A DNA stretch of 64,000 nucleotides, taken from contig JAGMVK010000002.1 of assembly GCA_020747065.1 (NCBI GenBank), positions 2,604,001-2,668,000 on the forward strand, in the 5' to 3' direction. Under the pieces are notes generated by a model that was given only the letters and a program-made list of their open reading frames with translations, searched no databases and had not been told where the DNA came from. A program made the translations under genes and the position numbers. Each line of letters begins with the position of its first letter. Position 1 is the stretch's first letter. Below are positions 35,546-47,349 of the stretch, piece after piece. The stretch is from Cadophora sp. MPI-SDFR-AT-0126 (lineage: Eukaryota; Ascomycota; Leotiomycetes; Helotiales; Ploettnerulaceae).

Positions 35546-36370
35546 AGCAGGATCATGTTTGGGGGTGGAGGCATAAGTCTGTTTCCTCCCCTATGAAAGA
35601 ATGACAGCGCATTCTGCAGAATTGGCGCGAAGTATGCTTGCCCCGCTGTTTTCTAGTATATGAAGAGGCCAATTCCGCGACGAAGGGTAGATTGCAAGTG
35701 TGGGTGTCTATTGTTTGAGAGTCTGCGGTTCTTTGAAGTTTGTTGCGATGCTGCCAGTCTGCGAAGTCGGGGTCTGGCGTTTGGTCGCATATGTTTTGCG
35801 CTGATGCGCTTCTGCTTGCTTTGCATCGCATCGCATTCCACCCCGCCATAGCCAACGAAGCTGACATCGTCGAAGTCCTCGGCGACAATGCAGCATTATT
35901 TTGTCTGATGTCTCGATGATATTGCGGCTCAAAGGCGGATTGCGCGAGCGGACGAACTGCCAGCCTTATGGAGTTGATCAGTGGAGGAACGATTGGAGAT
36001 GGCACGGTGGTTTGTGAACCCTCAGGGACCGCTAAGGCCTTCATCGCACTTCTGGGTGGTGATTGGCCGTGTGAGCATTGGAAGTCGTCCAATCCTCTGG
36101 GGCCGAAAGGCTTGTGCGGTCTGCCAGCGAAGCAAACAGTGGCGGCCAATAAAGAAGACGATCGGCTCCCCTGAATCCAAATTCGACGACACTCGTGGTT
36201 CTCACGGGATTATCGTGGGAGAATATGAGCAAAAGGGAGGGTAGAACGGAAAAGTTGGCGAAATTGGAGCTGCAGGACGAAATGAGGATGAGGGAGGGAT
36301 GAGGGAGGGATGGCTGCAGTCGGGCGCGGTTCGTACAGACGGCCATGCCCGCCCGCCGGAAGAGTAGCAA

Positions 36371-36420
36371 GCTTGAGTTGGAGCTTAAGCTTGAGCTTGA
36401 GCTTGTCCTTGTCCTTGTCG
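36371..36420. repeat. Hexamer repeat (CTTGAG / CTTGTC)
   Basis: A run of related 6-bp units, first CTTGAG-like and then CTTGTC, gives a repetitive Leu/Glu/Val translation. It is a non-coding microsatellite. Confidence 0.8.
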
Positions 36421-36667
36421 AGCAACCTCTGGTTAGACGTTCGCTGCTTTCAGGCCTGAACTTCCCTGACGAGTGGGCATATCATATCGCGACTTTCTGC
36501 TGGTTGTCTGGGGTGTTGGCCCCGTTTACACTCGCTGGATTGGACGTTCAACAGGCTCATGCACCTGGTGCAGCTTGCATATGCACGTCTTCAGAGTAAT
36601 TTACTACTGCACTAATGTACTGCGCTGCACTGGAGACTTTCAGTGGTTTCCAGTCTGGTTCTGGCTT

Positions 36668-36704
36668 GGTTTGGTCTGGTCTGGTCTGCTGGTCTGCTGG
36701 TCTG
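36668..36704. repeat. GGTCT / GGTCTGCT simple repeat
   Basis: Three GGTCT units are followed by three GGTCTGCT-like units. It is a short microsatellite in the leader region. Confidence 0.75.
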
Positions 36705-37458
36705 CACCCTGATCGTTGCTGCTGCTGTTGCTACTACTGCACGGCAATCCCCAAGCTTCCTTCTTATCCTATGATACCGACTATTTTGCACTATCCTGCT
36801 CTCAATCTCTGCGCGCCCATCGCACTCTGGTCCCCTCACCAGCTCTCTACCCGTGGTCCACCACCTCCGTTTCAATCTCGATCTCTACCCTCTTTACCCG
36901 CTCCTTTGACGCTGGTTTGACGCTCCAGGCGACTTGTCAACCGCTCCGGACCTGCCATTTTACCTGCTCTAGGGTCCTTTTCAACACGACACTACACTAT
37001 CCTGCTCCTGTTCTGGTTCTGGTCCACCTACTACTCTATTCTTCTTTCAACCTCCCTCTTCGAGTCCACGCGCCTTCGCTCTCGTTTCCTCTCTCCCTCC
37101 CTCACCCAGTGGCCCATTTCGAGACCCATCCTCTTACCTGTTCTGCTTTCCTACAGTACATTACCTACTTAGTTGCATATCCTACTATCCGACCCTCTTT
37201 TGACCTTCCCCCCGCCGGCCTCACTCTTTACCACGGCGAACCTTAACGACGTCAGACGATCAATCGACCGAATCCACGCTCCCTAACATTGCTTCGAGAG
37301 TGATATAGATCCAGAAAGATACTTAATGCCCTTTAATTCGCCTTTCCCGCCGACCCTCCTCCACCCCCCTCCCTCCTTCAACACCGTGCGCCAACTGCTC
37401 CACTTCTCCTGTGCGCATCTTTCTCCTCCTCGAAATCTATCAGTATCAGACCAGCAGG

Positions 37459-38755
37459 ATGGACAACCAGCCGTTCTCAGACGAAGAAAAGGTATGTGGC
37501 TGAACTGGCACGGTTCATATTATGGTAGACGTCGAGAGTTCGCTTCTGACACTCCAGGCGCATTGTCTCCCTATCTTTGCGCCTATAAAACTAATATGTC
37601 CTCGTCTATAGCGCTTTGTCCTCGCAGAAGCCATCAGGACCAGTCAGATTCCACTGGAGAGACTATTCGCCTTTCTCAATGAAAACTCCTCAATCCCAGC
37701 CTGGGACGATATGCTGGTTCCTCGAGGTAAGTTGTCGTCGACTTTCAGTAAAAACTCCGAAGCAAGGTTCCCCAGATCGCGAATCTACAAAGCGCAACAA
37801 CACACAGACATCGTCGGGACTTTGACCTATATATCGGACCATTTATTAGATTGCTGACTTCTCGAATAGGACGAAACCTAAAACAATGTAAAGACGCCTT
37901 CGAAAGTCTTCGATTTAGTCCTCCGGCGCCAATATTCCAACCACATCTCCAGAGTCAGAGTCATGGCCACAGCCAAAGCCAAAGTCAGAGCCACAATCTT
38001 CCTGTCCCGAGTGCGAGTTCTGGAATCAAGCGCAAGTCAGCTCCAGGAGCGATGGAACCATTCTCTCCAGCGGCCGGCCCTCCAGCAAAGCGACGACAAT
38101 CCAGTGGTGATCCTGTTTCAACTGCGCGCGATATACGCCCCAAGCCGTCCAATGGTTCTCCTCTATCCATGACCTCCTTCCCTACCCAAGAACCAAAGAA
38201 GCGCGGTCGACCATCTAAAAAGGATGTTGAGCGCAAACAACAGGAAGCAATCGCTCGAGGAGATATACTACCGCCGGTGTCTTCAATGGGATATCAGATG
38301 CAAGGAGAGGAAGTTAGTGTTTCTGGTTATGCGCCAATCCTTCCAGCGGTCACTCCAACTCTTCAGTATGCGCCGAGTCCTGGTATACCAATTGAGAGGG
38401 AAATTCCCGAGAGTGCAGGATCACCAGGGAAGAAAAGACGACCAAAAGCGACTCCTAAAGCCCCTAAGGTAGGTGGTGATATTGTGGTGTTGGTGGTGGT
38501 AGTGGTGAGAAAATGCTAATTTCAGTGAAGGCTGCTCCCAAGCAACCAGGGGAAGGTAGTTTCAAGGTCAACACAACAGTTGGTTCCAAGATAGAACACG
38601 AAGAACCACCTGCAACGACTTCAATAGCGACTTCAGATGCTGCTCCGGTAACAGGTCCAGTCGAGGTTGCTAGCTCAGTCCCAAGCAGTCTTCCGGCTGC
38701 GACAGCAGCACCTCCACCACTTATACCAACAAACCAACCCCCACCCGATATTTAA
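37459..38755 (+). CDS. AT-hook protein with N-terminal SANT/Myb-like segment
   Basis: Four exons: 37459-37491, 37612-37726, 37870-38468 and 38531-38755; 323 residues. All joins keep phase; the last acceptor must be the AG at 38529-38530, because the nearer TTCAG would give an immediate stop. The first 70 residues (MDNQPFSDEEKRFVLAEAI to LKQCKDAFESL) look like a short Myb/SANT-type helical module. A Gln/Ser/His-rich stretch follows, then an AT-hook EPKKRGRPSKKD at about residues 156-167 and a second basic patch GKKRRPKATPKAPK. The tail is Ala/Pro/Thr-rich. AT-hooks bind the minor groove of AT-rich DNA, so a nuclear chromatin-associated role is inferred. No enzymatic domain is present and no ortholog name is assigned. 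Confidence 0.85.
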
Positions 38756-41700
38756 TTTCTTCCTCATCGAAAACGTTCTCTTCATCCAAGACCGATCTCA
38801 TTTCCTCGCCATTCGATATACTTAACGGATTGATTTTATTACGACGGAACTCGATTGAATAGACGCTTCTCACTAGAGTTTACGCCTTCAACGATCGCAT
38901 GTAATGGACTCCAATACACGCCATCGACGACTAATTTTACGTAATAACGCCTTATATTTACATTCGACTCTTCTCATGTCTTTACGTTCTCATTCATGCG
39001 ATCCAACATTGACGGACTTTCCTTTTCGAATAACGCAACTACTTAATACACCCACCACACACGCAGATAAAACACGACAAAAATCTCTTTGCATTCGAAC
39101 CTTCGGGACCCTTAACGTTTCTACGCAAGCGGACGATACCATTGATCTCACGAGCGAGCGAGCGAGTCAAGCAAGCATCAGTGGGCAAGCGCTGTATTTT
39201 GCTGGTGCATTGTGACAGTTGCATCTACACGTTTCTGGTGGAATTCTTTCTTCACTTTATAAATCATTTCTTTTCGGTTTCACCGGTATACAGGCGATAT
39301 TGTTTTGGGCTTTTCTACTTTGCGTACTTGGATTCGGATAGGAAACGGAAATGGAGGGTGGACATCTGCTTGATTTGCTCGGGGCGGACTTTTGCTTGTT
39401 GATTTGTTTGATTAGTTGGTCGGAAGGAGATACCACAAAGCGCGATTGAGATGGGAGCAGGAGAGATGCAGGCAGATGCAGATGCATGGCATACATGCGT
39501 GCATCGGATGTACAATAGATTGACGGGCAGCGAGCTGGAAGGGTGGAGGAGGATCAAAGCACTGTAACAATACGCAGGTACGGCGAGAGCCTGGAACGAT
39601 ATCTACATCATCAATGAACTGTACAGCAGTATGTCGTACAGGAGATACAGCAACACAATACAAAAAGAAGTTAAAAATGAGCCATCAACACAGGCACACT
39701 GGACGATGAGGAGGTAGGAGGTAGGTACTTGGCTACCATCCAGACAGACAGTAAGTAAGTCCGTACTGGACCAACAAGTATAATCTCCCACGGCCCGACT
39801 TCTTTCGCGACGTCCCCAGCATTTACTGCCACCTATGGCAAGTTCCCAGCCACCTTCTTTTATCCGGCAGAATATCGAGAATCTCACGGGACAGACGAAC
39901 GAGCAGGCCAAATATGCGAACGCCCGCCCTCCTCGTCTATTTTTTTGATTGATTGAAAACTAATAACCCGCTGGCAAGCCAGCCGCTGTTTGTGTGTATG
40001 GCATGGTTAAGCTACCGCCCTACAGTACAGTATAGCCGGGCGTCAAGACGGGTAAGGGGATAGGGTAGAGTAGACCCTTTTCTTCCAGATGAGGTGAGGA
40101 GGGCTTGATGATTTGAATTGACGACAAGAGAGGTGTGTGGTGTGTTAATATACAAGCCGAGAGATTCGTTGGCTCGATGAAGAGATGTGTGAGCGGCTTT
40201 GGGAGACTTGGACTTGACAAATACTTTTCTCCTCCTCATGCCTGTCTGCTCCTATGCCCATGTCCTGTATGTTTCGGACGACTTGGAACGAGCAGATCAG
40301 GACTTCATTCTTGGATTCTTGGAATTTGTTGTTGTTGATGATGTTGGAAGTGGAGGAAGCTGATGAATAGCAAGTAAGCCACCTTGCAGGTCAGTTCGGT
40401 TCAGTTTCTGGAGATGGACGGTTCGGGATGCCTTCTTCTTCAGTTTGGGGCTTTACAGTAAGTACTTCGCTGTAACTTTCGTTCTGTGCTGTCTCCGGGA
40501 AATACGGATAGGAGAGGAGAGGATGAATGCAAAATGGGATCTTCCACTGAGTATACTGTCTCTAGTACCAAACCGCTACAAACCACCCTTATGTATTTAC
40601 TTTGTTTTATTTTCCTTCTTCATACCCCTTATGCATGTTTCCAGTTGCCGCGCTGGCTGTTATGAATCTTCGCTAGTCACTTCTTGATAGGTCGAATCAA
40701 TATGGTATTTGTACCTACCTACTTTATGGTACAGACAGTACGTCTCAACTCTACTCGCTCCTATTTATCAATTCGCAAATTTTAAAATGAGCTTTCTGTG
40801 AATGGCCTTCCAAAGTAGGTGGGGGCCGAAACGTACTTACTTAGTCTCCTGCAAGCTGCATGCACTCTGCAGTTCGTGCATACCAACCTAGCAAAAGCAA
40901 CCGCCCGGCCGATGCCGCTCCGGATTACGGTCCAACGAAAACGGCTGAGCAAGCCGGAGAGAGAGAGAAGGATGATGCCGCTGAGTTGCAGTAGTTTTAT
41001 GTACTTTCGCTTGGGGAAGATGGGTGCTTATGAGAGGGAGGGAAGCGAGATGAGATCAGGAATTTGATGTCCCGAGGTAGAGGCAGAGGGAGAGTTTGGA
41101 CACGGGAAAAGAGAGAATGGGATGGGAGGGAGGGGAGGAGAGGAGACGAGTAGTGAGGGAGTGTAGTGCTGCAAGTGCAAAGAAGCTGAATGGTGCGCGC
41201 TCATTTCCGATGGGGTGTGTAGTGACTGCAAGAATATCCGAAAGGGGCCACAAATGATCGAATACAGACTCGAATGGTGAAGGATCAGCAACGTGCAGAT
41301 TTTATGTCTTACATCTTCATCCTCTTCACTCCGTAAACAGGCATAACTGCATTCCTATCAAGCCATTCTTCACGAAAGGTAAGCTTGTGAGGTGAGAGAT
41401 GTGTGGGAGACAAGCAAGGAGGCAGAGAAAGAAGGTTATGTACAGTACAGTAGGCTATGCATAACATCGCAGCTGTTGCATCGCGTCGCATAATTAGGAT
41501 GGGATGGGATATGCAGCGGTGATGTGGACAGGTGCATACATATGCAGCTATCTCCGGCTTCGGTGGGGACATGCTGGTGAGTTCGGTACAGTGACACTGT
41601 CGTATCGGAGGTATACCGTACCGATACCAAGGGTAGCTGTGGATTGTTGGTTATGTGAAGGGTGTTTGTTTGGTTGTCGGGTGATGGTGATGTCGGAGAA

Positions 41701-42170
41701 TTGGTTGTTTGGGTCGGGAATATGTTGGGTAGTGGAGCTCGAGAAGGGGGCTAGCGAGGTATATGTGAGGTATTATGAGGTGAGGATGAGTTGGCTACTG
41801 GGTAGGGAAGGGCGGCGGAAGAGGTCGTTTAGGGCTATCTCTGGAGTTGGAAGTTACAGATGGCGAGTTTACTTCCTTTGAGTTGTATTGTACTAGTACC
41901 GTATTGCTTCCGTCCTGGAGAGTGTTTGGTCGTTACGTGGAGTTCAAGAGCTCGGAAAAAGCGAAATCACTTCACTGCTACTTGTCGCTGGCTGTTTATT
42001 GGAGTCCGAAAATTTACCTCGGAGGATCGATGCAACGAAGTATATAAAGGAACAAGTCTGCAGCAGAATGTGAAATCAAGGCAAGAAGGAATGGCACAAG
42101 CCTGACCCATGGGGCTTGCCGTGTAGAAACATCATCTCGTTAATAAGCAGAGAGAATCGGATTTAGTCTT
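38756..42170. other. Gene-poor interval, about 3.4 kb
   Basis: No gene is supported. Purine-rich simple-sequence stretches occur (for example 41020-41160) and a GAGC run at about 39151. The 11-mer GTACAGTACAG is at 41439-41449. Short open frames in all phases lack domains or splice sites. Confidence 0.4.
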
Positions 42171-43043
42171 ATGAACAAAGCCGCACTCGCCGTTGACTCA
42201 TTGGCCAAATGCCTTGAGATCGTCCAAGAATCCACGCAGTCGATCGTCACTCTGAAAGAAGTCGAAGAGCGGCTATCTGAGAAGAGGGAAATCAAACAAT
42301 TGAGACAGCTTTGCCTGAAACAATACGGTCGATTAGCCAATTCAGTTCTAGCAGACTTGAATACTGGAAACCTGGCTTACCCAGCTCCACGGGGCAATGC
42401 ACATAACAGCTAGTTCCCAGTCAACGACACTACCGGCTTCCAGAGCGGCTACCAACATGGCCAGAGTGGTCGTGGTGTCCGCACGGAGAAAGGTGAAGCC
42501 AAAGCCAATATCCCACCAACACTCCCAGAAAACGAGGCCAAGACGAGCATTGCGATTTCACGGTGCCTGGATATCACCCTCAAGTATACAATCACCCCAT
42601 ATTTGCTTACTATGTCCGAGGAAGATCGGGAGTTTGTACTGGACAATGTTGCTACCCGAGGTCACACCCCATCCCCCCAATTGATTCAGCACGCCGTCCC
42701 GTCATGGAAATGGATGAACAGGATGGTCGGAGTTTCAGAGAAGTCAAGATCACATTTATTGGGTCGACTCAGTTCTAGCTTAGGTTTTCGTTCGCGTGCT
42801 GCGATCCTCTTCACTGTTGTCACGTCCAACATCACTGTCATTCATTCGAGATATCATGCTGGCTGGGCTCAAATTTTCAATTCGCATCCTTACATCAAGT
42901 TCTGTACTCTCTTTAACTTTTGCAAGAGCCCACACAGAGTCCATCTTTGGAGAGACAGCGTGGTGTCGATGTCACTGGACGATCTCACTCGAAGATGTAA
43001 GCATCTGGGAAAGCTTGTCATTGTTGTCGGAAATCTGGACTGA
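42171..43043 (+). pseudogene. Unrecognised open frame interrupted by one TAG
   Basis: One frame stays open for 290 codons apart from a single TAG at 42411-42413. The first part starts with ATG at 42171 (MNKAALAVDSLAKCLEIVQE) and is helical and charged. Directly after the TAG the same frame continues with FPVNDTTGFQSGYQHG and NIPPTLPENEAKTSIAIS, also protein-like; only the last 80 codons look random. The stop could be a CAG to TAG change in a decayed gene, or a misplaced intron. No family is recognised. A chance open frame cannot be excluded. Confidence 0.3.
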
Positions 43044-45550
43044 GGGGTTCTTACAGAACAATTTATAAATGCTAGAGCTCGATTCTGAAGTTTGCAAACT
43101 GTAAGATAAGGCGGTGAATCTTGTCGAGGTTATAGTGGTGAAGTGGAATCGTGTCGATTGTGGCCCGTCTTCTGATTGACACGCCGGGAAGACCATTAGA
43201 TCCCTCGGAATCCATGTCATCATCATCATCCGTGGCGTTATCATTGTTTACGAACTGGTCCAGGTTTGAACCAGCGGGAATCGGCGACTCGTCCTCTCGT
43301 ACTACCCTTAATCTGTCCATTATTTCGTGATTTGGGGTGATGGTGGACTTTCCACTCTTACCACTTCCGGCTCTTAACGACGAGGCCTTAACCATCAGAG
43401 CTCTATATGTCGATGCTCTAGGCATCAGATCTCTAACCGTCGCAGTCAGGCGAGCACTGCTGCCTACTTTCTGCTGAACAGATCCGAGAGTCAAAACAAC
43501 TCCAAAGCGCTGCCATGCGTGAAGTCACACCTACTCTGCAAAGTGCTCGCGACGATTTCATCAGCGATTCTTATGATGGTGAGGTTGCACATCAAGGCAA
43601 AGTTCATAATGCCATCATCAAGTTCCGAGTTACGTTCGAAAACTTCGTCACAGAAAAGGCTGTCAGAGAAATCATCCTGAGTAGACCTGGCAACAATACA
43701 GACACATTTGGGTTCCTGCGAAAGTGGATGTTAAAGCTGAATCGGGCAATATCGGAGAAGGCCAAATTGGACATGGTCAAACCGACCAACACCTTGCAGC
43801 ACTTCACTTCAACGGACAACATTCTCATCTGGATTATTGCTGCCATCGCTGAAATTTTCCTACTCCAATGTAGAAAGACATCTCCGTACCTGACCGTCGT
43901 CCCCCCATGCAAGATACCTGATTGCCCACCTCGATATACTGATAGAATTGTTCGCGCCTCTTCCCCACCCTGGCACCTTTCATAAGCCAGTTACATCGCT
44001 ACCACAAGAGCAGGTGTGCCACTCGTCGTCGCCGGTAGAAGCTGTACCCGCAGAAAGGCAACTGGGAGGCACGATTTTTATGAGGACAGGGACAAGGTTC
44101 AGCGCCTGAGAGGAGATGATGAACTGGCGTGCTTGCGATTCCTGATAGTCGAATAGTGAATGCTGTAATTGAGAGGTCTTGGATGCCGAGAAGGACTAAG
44201 TAGATGCTGTTTCATTGCGAGCATCATAGTCTCTTCCAGAGATAAAATGTTGTTCATCTTCTGAAAACTGAAAAACAGATATTGTGAAGGCGAGATGCAA
44301 TGCTCTGCAATTGAATGACCAGGTTCCAGGTGCCAGTAGCACAGAGCAGAACTCTGTCACTTTTGAGAGCTATGCTTTGAACACGGAGAGTATTCAAGAC
44401 GTACTTCCATCATTACTATCCACCATCAAGAGACAGGAACAAACAAGTTCTCAACGAGACTGTTGCCAGGGTTGAACGGTAGGCAGGAAATGATACACCA
44501 CGCCAGTGTGCTTGTTGCCCTTGGGCGTTCGAATCGCATCTTAGGCGTCGACAATGGAATATATATTTACACCGGAATGATAGAATTTCGTGCTCTTCCC
44601 ATTTTCTGTCGTCGAGCGGCAGGCTACTGTCAATTTCCTCTTGCCGTCAACTGCCATCGTTCAAGTGATGACGCTCACGTTAGAAAGCCCGAAAGGGACA
44701 CCTATTGGATTCCTCGGGAGGAGGGACACATGAAAATGAAGCGGATAGGACTTGATATGAATGTAAACTTATATCTTCTCCTACAAACTTCAGAAGCAGA
44801 CAAGAACATAGCTTCATCAAAGAACGACAGTCGGCGTTGCCTATCTTAGTATCGATCTCACTCATGGCAATTCGACTGTTGGTTTCATGCGATGTAGTAC
44901 CCAAGCTGGAGCAAAATCCTTCAAGGACAATGAAATCTTGCCAATGCCTCGTCCATTGTCCGCAGACTTCTGATCGATCGAACAGTGACCAAAGAAGGAA
45001 AAGTAAGGCATGTGACTAACACATGACGTGCTCCACACTTCATGTCAGCAGTTGCTCGCTGGCCTCTCGCTTCACTTGAGTAATCGAACCAGCCGAAAGT
45101 CAACAAAGCCCATGGGATACATATAAGCAGCAAGTTTGTAAATATCTGATGATGAAAAGGGAAGAGACAATGTCGGACAACGGCCCGTCGGCGTTGCCCC
45201 TTTTCATTACCGACTTCCAAGATCTCCAAGATAACACGCGAATCAGGAAAGTGGGCTGCCAAGCAGCTGTCATGACGCGGCTGGCGTTCTGTAACTCCTC
45301 GCAATTCCTCCCCCATGCAGCAACCAGGACTCTCCCAGTCCCCACGCGGCCGTTTGAATGGCATATTCATATCTTGGCATATTGCACTGCCCCATTGCGA
45401 TAGATGGGATGGGATGTGATGGGATCGGGTCGGATACGGAGCAGGGTAGTGATATCAGATGAAAATGTTATCTCTCGGAAGCTCTCCTTCTCCTCTTTCT
45501 TCCCCATTCCTCGAATGCCGGCAACGAGCATTTGTTGATTCAATGCGACG
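43044..45550. other. Gene-poor interval with weak open frames
   Basis: A minus-strand frame at 43494-43072 is open without an ATG start and has a run of five Asp codons. Frames at 44284-44475 and 44463-44849 are short. None has a domain. GATGGGAT-type simple repeats lie at about 45403-45430, upstream of the ASST-like gene. Confidence 0.35.
43515..43985 (+). CDS. Hypothetical protein, 156 residues, doubtful
   Basis: A single ATG-started open frame with balanced composition, starting MREVTPTLQSARDDFISD. A hydrophobic segment NILIWIIAAIAEIFLL lies at about residues 102-117. There is no known domain, no introns and no close neighbour to support it. The same region is also open on the minus strand. 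It may be a fragment of the same decayed locus as 42171-43043. Confidence 0.22.
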   Translation: MREVTPTLQSARDDFISDSYDGEVAHQGKVHNAIIKFRVTFENFVTEKAVREIILSRPGNNTDTFGFLRKWMLKLNRAISEKAKLDMVKPTNTLQHFTSTDNILIWIIAAIAEIFLLQCRKTSPYLTVVPPCKIPDCPPRYTDRIVRASSPPWHLS

Positions 45551-47349
45551 ATGAGGTCCTCCTTCGCCCTTCTAACAGCTCTTCCTGCAGCAATTAGAGC
45601 TCTGTCCTTGAACGCGTACGATTTGGGTCTTTATGGGGTTTACCCGACGCAGAACTTTGTCACTCTTGGCCAACCAACGCCTTGGGCGCAGATTTCGCAA
45701 TGGGATCCTCGATGCGACAAAGATGGTGGACTCATTCTCTTGAGTCCTAGAGGCATCAATGTTCCCAATCCTGGTCCCGTAATACTCGACCCAAGAGGGA
45801 ATCTGGTGTGGTCCGAAGGGAAGTTTGGACAAGCAATGAACCTGCAGGTACAGAGGTATAAGGGAGAAGATTTCTTGACATTCTGGTCAGGAACAAGTGA
45901 GGGACCACATTCCAATGGCTCCTACTACATGGTAAGCTATCAATTGAAGCTGGACATGCGCGAAACTAATCATCCATAGCTTGATTCCTCGTATGAAGTC
46001 GCCCATACCGTAAGTTCGGTCAACATAGACATGGGAGGCGATCTCCACGAATTCGAAATCACGGATGATGGAACTGCGCTGTTCACGATATACGAGGACA
46101 AGCAAGTGGACTGTTCGGATGTTGGACACGATGGACTATGCTGGATTGACGACTGTCTCTTCCAAGAAGTTGACATTGCCACTGGCAAATTGCTCTTCCA
46201 GTGGCGGGCCTCTGACCATGTTCCCCTTAGCCATTCGTATAAACTCAGGCACAAGGATGGAATGACGAAGAAGACTGCGTGGGACTTCTTCCACCTGAAC
46301 AGTGTTGAAAAGGACGATTTGGGGAACTACCTCATATCATCACGGCATATGCGTGCCATCTACTACTTGGACTCAAAAGGAAACATTCTCTGGAGTCTTG
46401 GGGGAAAGCACAGCGATTTTACGGACCTGTCCGACGGGTATGCCTCGAACTTCAAATGGCAGCACCATGCGAGATGGAGGGGCAACAACACCATGTCTTT
46501 CTACGACAACCATGCGAAGAATGTCTTCCATCCTCTCTCGGAGTACAGTCGCGGCATGCTGGTTCAATTCGACTTCGAAAATATGACGGTTAAATTACTT
46601 CAGCAATATAAGCACCCGGAAAATGTTCTTTCGATCTCGCAAGGGTCCATGCAGGTCATACCAGAGACTGGAAACGTGATGATCGGATGGGGAAACACAC
46701 CAGCATACACCGAGTTCACAGCAGATGGTGAAGTTCTGTGCAATACGCATTTCGGCTCATCGCTATTCTTCATGATCCTCGATTTCGGATGGGTGAAATC
46801 GTACCGTACATTCAAGAGCCAATGGGTAGGCAGGCCGAAAACACCACCTACGATCAAGATCTTCGCTGGTCAGATTTTCGTGAGCTGGAATGGAGCGACA
46901 GAAGTTGCGAAATGGAGGCTCGAGAGTGCGAAATCTTTGAAAGCAACTGATGACGATTTTGCTGTTGTCGAGGAGATCAACAAGGACGCTTTTGAAGGCA
47001 TGTTCATACCCGACAGCTGGGAACGCCGATTCGTTCGAGTTGCGGCTCTCGATAGAGCTGGTGAGGTATTAGGATATACGGATGTGGTTGACAGCACTTT
47101 TGAGGAATACGTAAGCATCTGTGTGGCCAAAGTAGTAGGCGAAAGCTGACAAAATAGCAGATCCCCATCTCGCTCTTCCAGATCCTGGTATCTCTTTGTT
47201 TCTTCCTGGTCGTTGGATTTTTCGCCTGGACGTATCGCGAGATGTTGAAAAGGCAATCGGCGAGGATATTCGCGATCCGTCGCCAGCAGAAGAATACGCA
47301 GCAATATGAGCTGCTGAACTCGAGGGAGAATGTCGATGATGCTGTGTGA
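45551..47349 (+). CDS. Arylsulfotransferase (ASST)-like, membrane-anchored secretory protein
   Basis: Three exons: 45551-45931, 45980-47110 and 47161-47349; 566 residues. It begins with a signal peptide (MRSSFALLTALPAAIRA). The middle is a beta-propeller-like region with the motifs typical of fungal ASST-domain proteins: DLHEFEITDDGTALFTIYE, WRASDHVPLSHSY, WDFFHLNSVEKDDLGNYLIS, ILWSLGGKHSDF and WQHHARW. The His residues in the DLHEF, FFHLN and QHHARW motifs correspond to conserved positions of the family. One C-terminal transmembrane helix (about residues 507-527) precedes a short basic cytosolic tail. The bacterial relatives move sulfate between phenols in the periplasm; activity of the fungal group is not shown, so transfer of sulfate is only a possibility. 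The final intron ends in a NAGNAG acceptor. Confidence 0.9.

Larger units (their letters stand above)
35546..37458. other. Intergenic with simple repeats and long pyrimidine-rich leader
   Basis: Minus-strand frames at 35553-36149 and 36041-36370 are open but composition-driven. Hexamer and decamer-like repeats occur at 36371-36420 and 36668-36704. From about 36800 to 37440 the plus strand is rich in C and T, as expected for the leader of the AT-hook gene that starts at 37459. Confidence 0.4.

Noticed and set aside
36111..36170. Plus-strand RKACAVCQRSKQWR resembling a Zn(II)2Cys6 start
   Set aside because: Only two of the six cysteines are present and the frame has no continuing domain.
43072..43494. 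140-codon minus-strand frame with an Asp run
   Set aside because: No ATG start, no domain and no credible upstream exon; kept only as part of a weak interval.
46010..46030. GTAAGT inside the ASST-like exon as a further intron
   Set aside because: The frame reads through into the conserved DLHEF motif, so splicing there is not needed.
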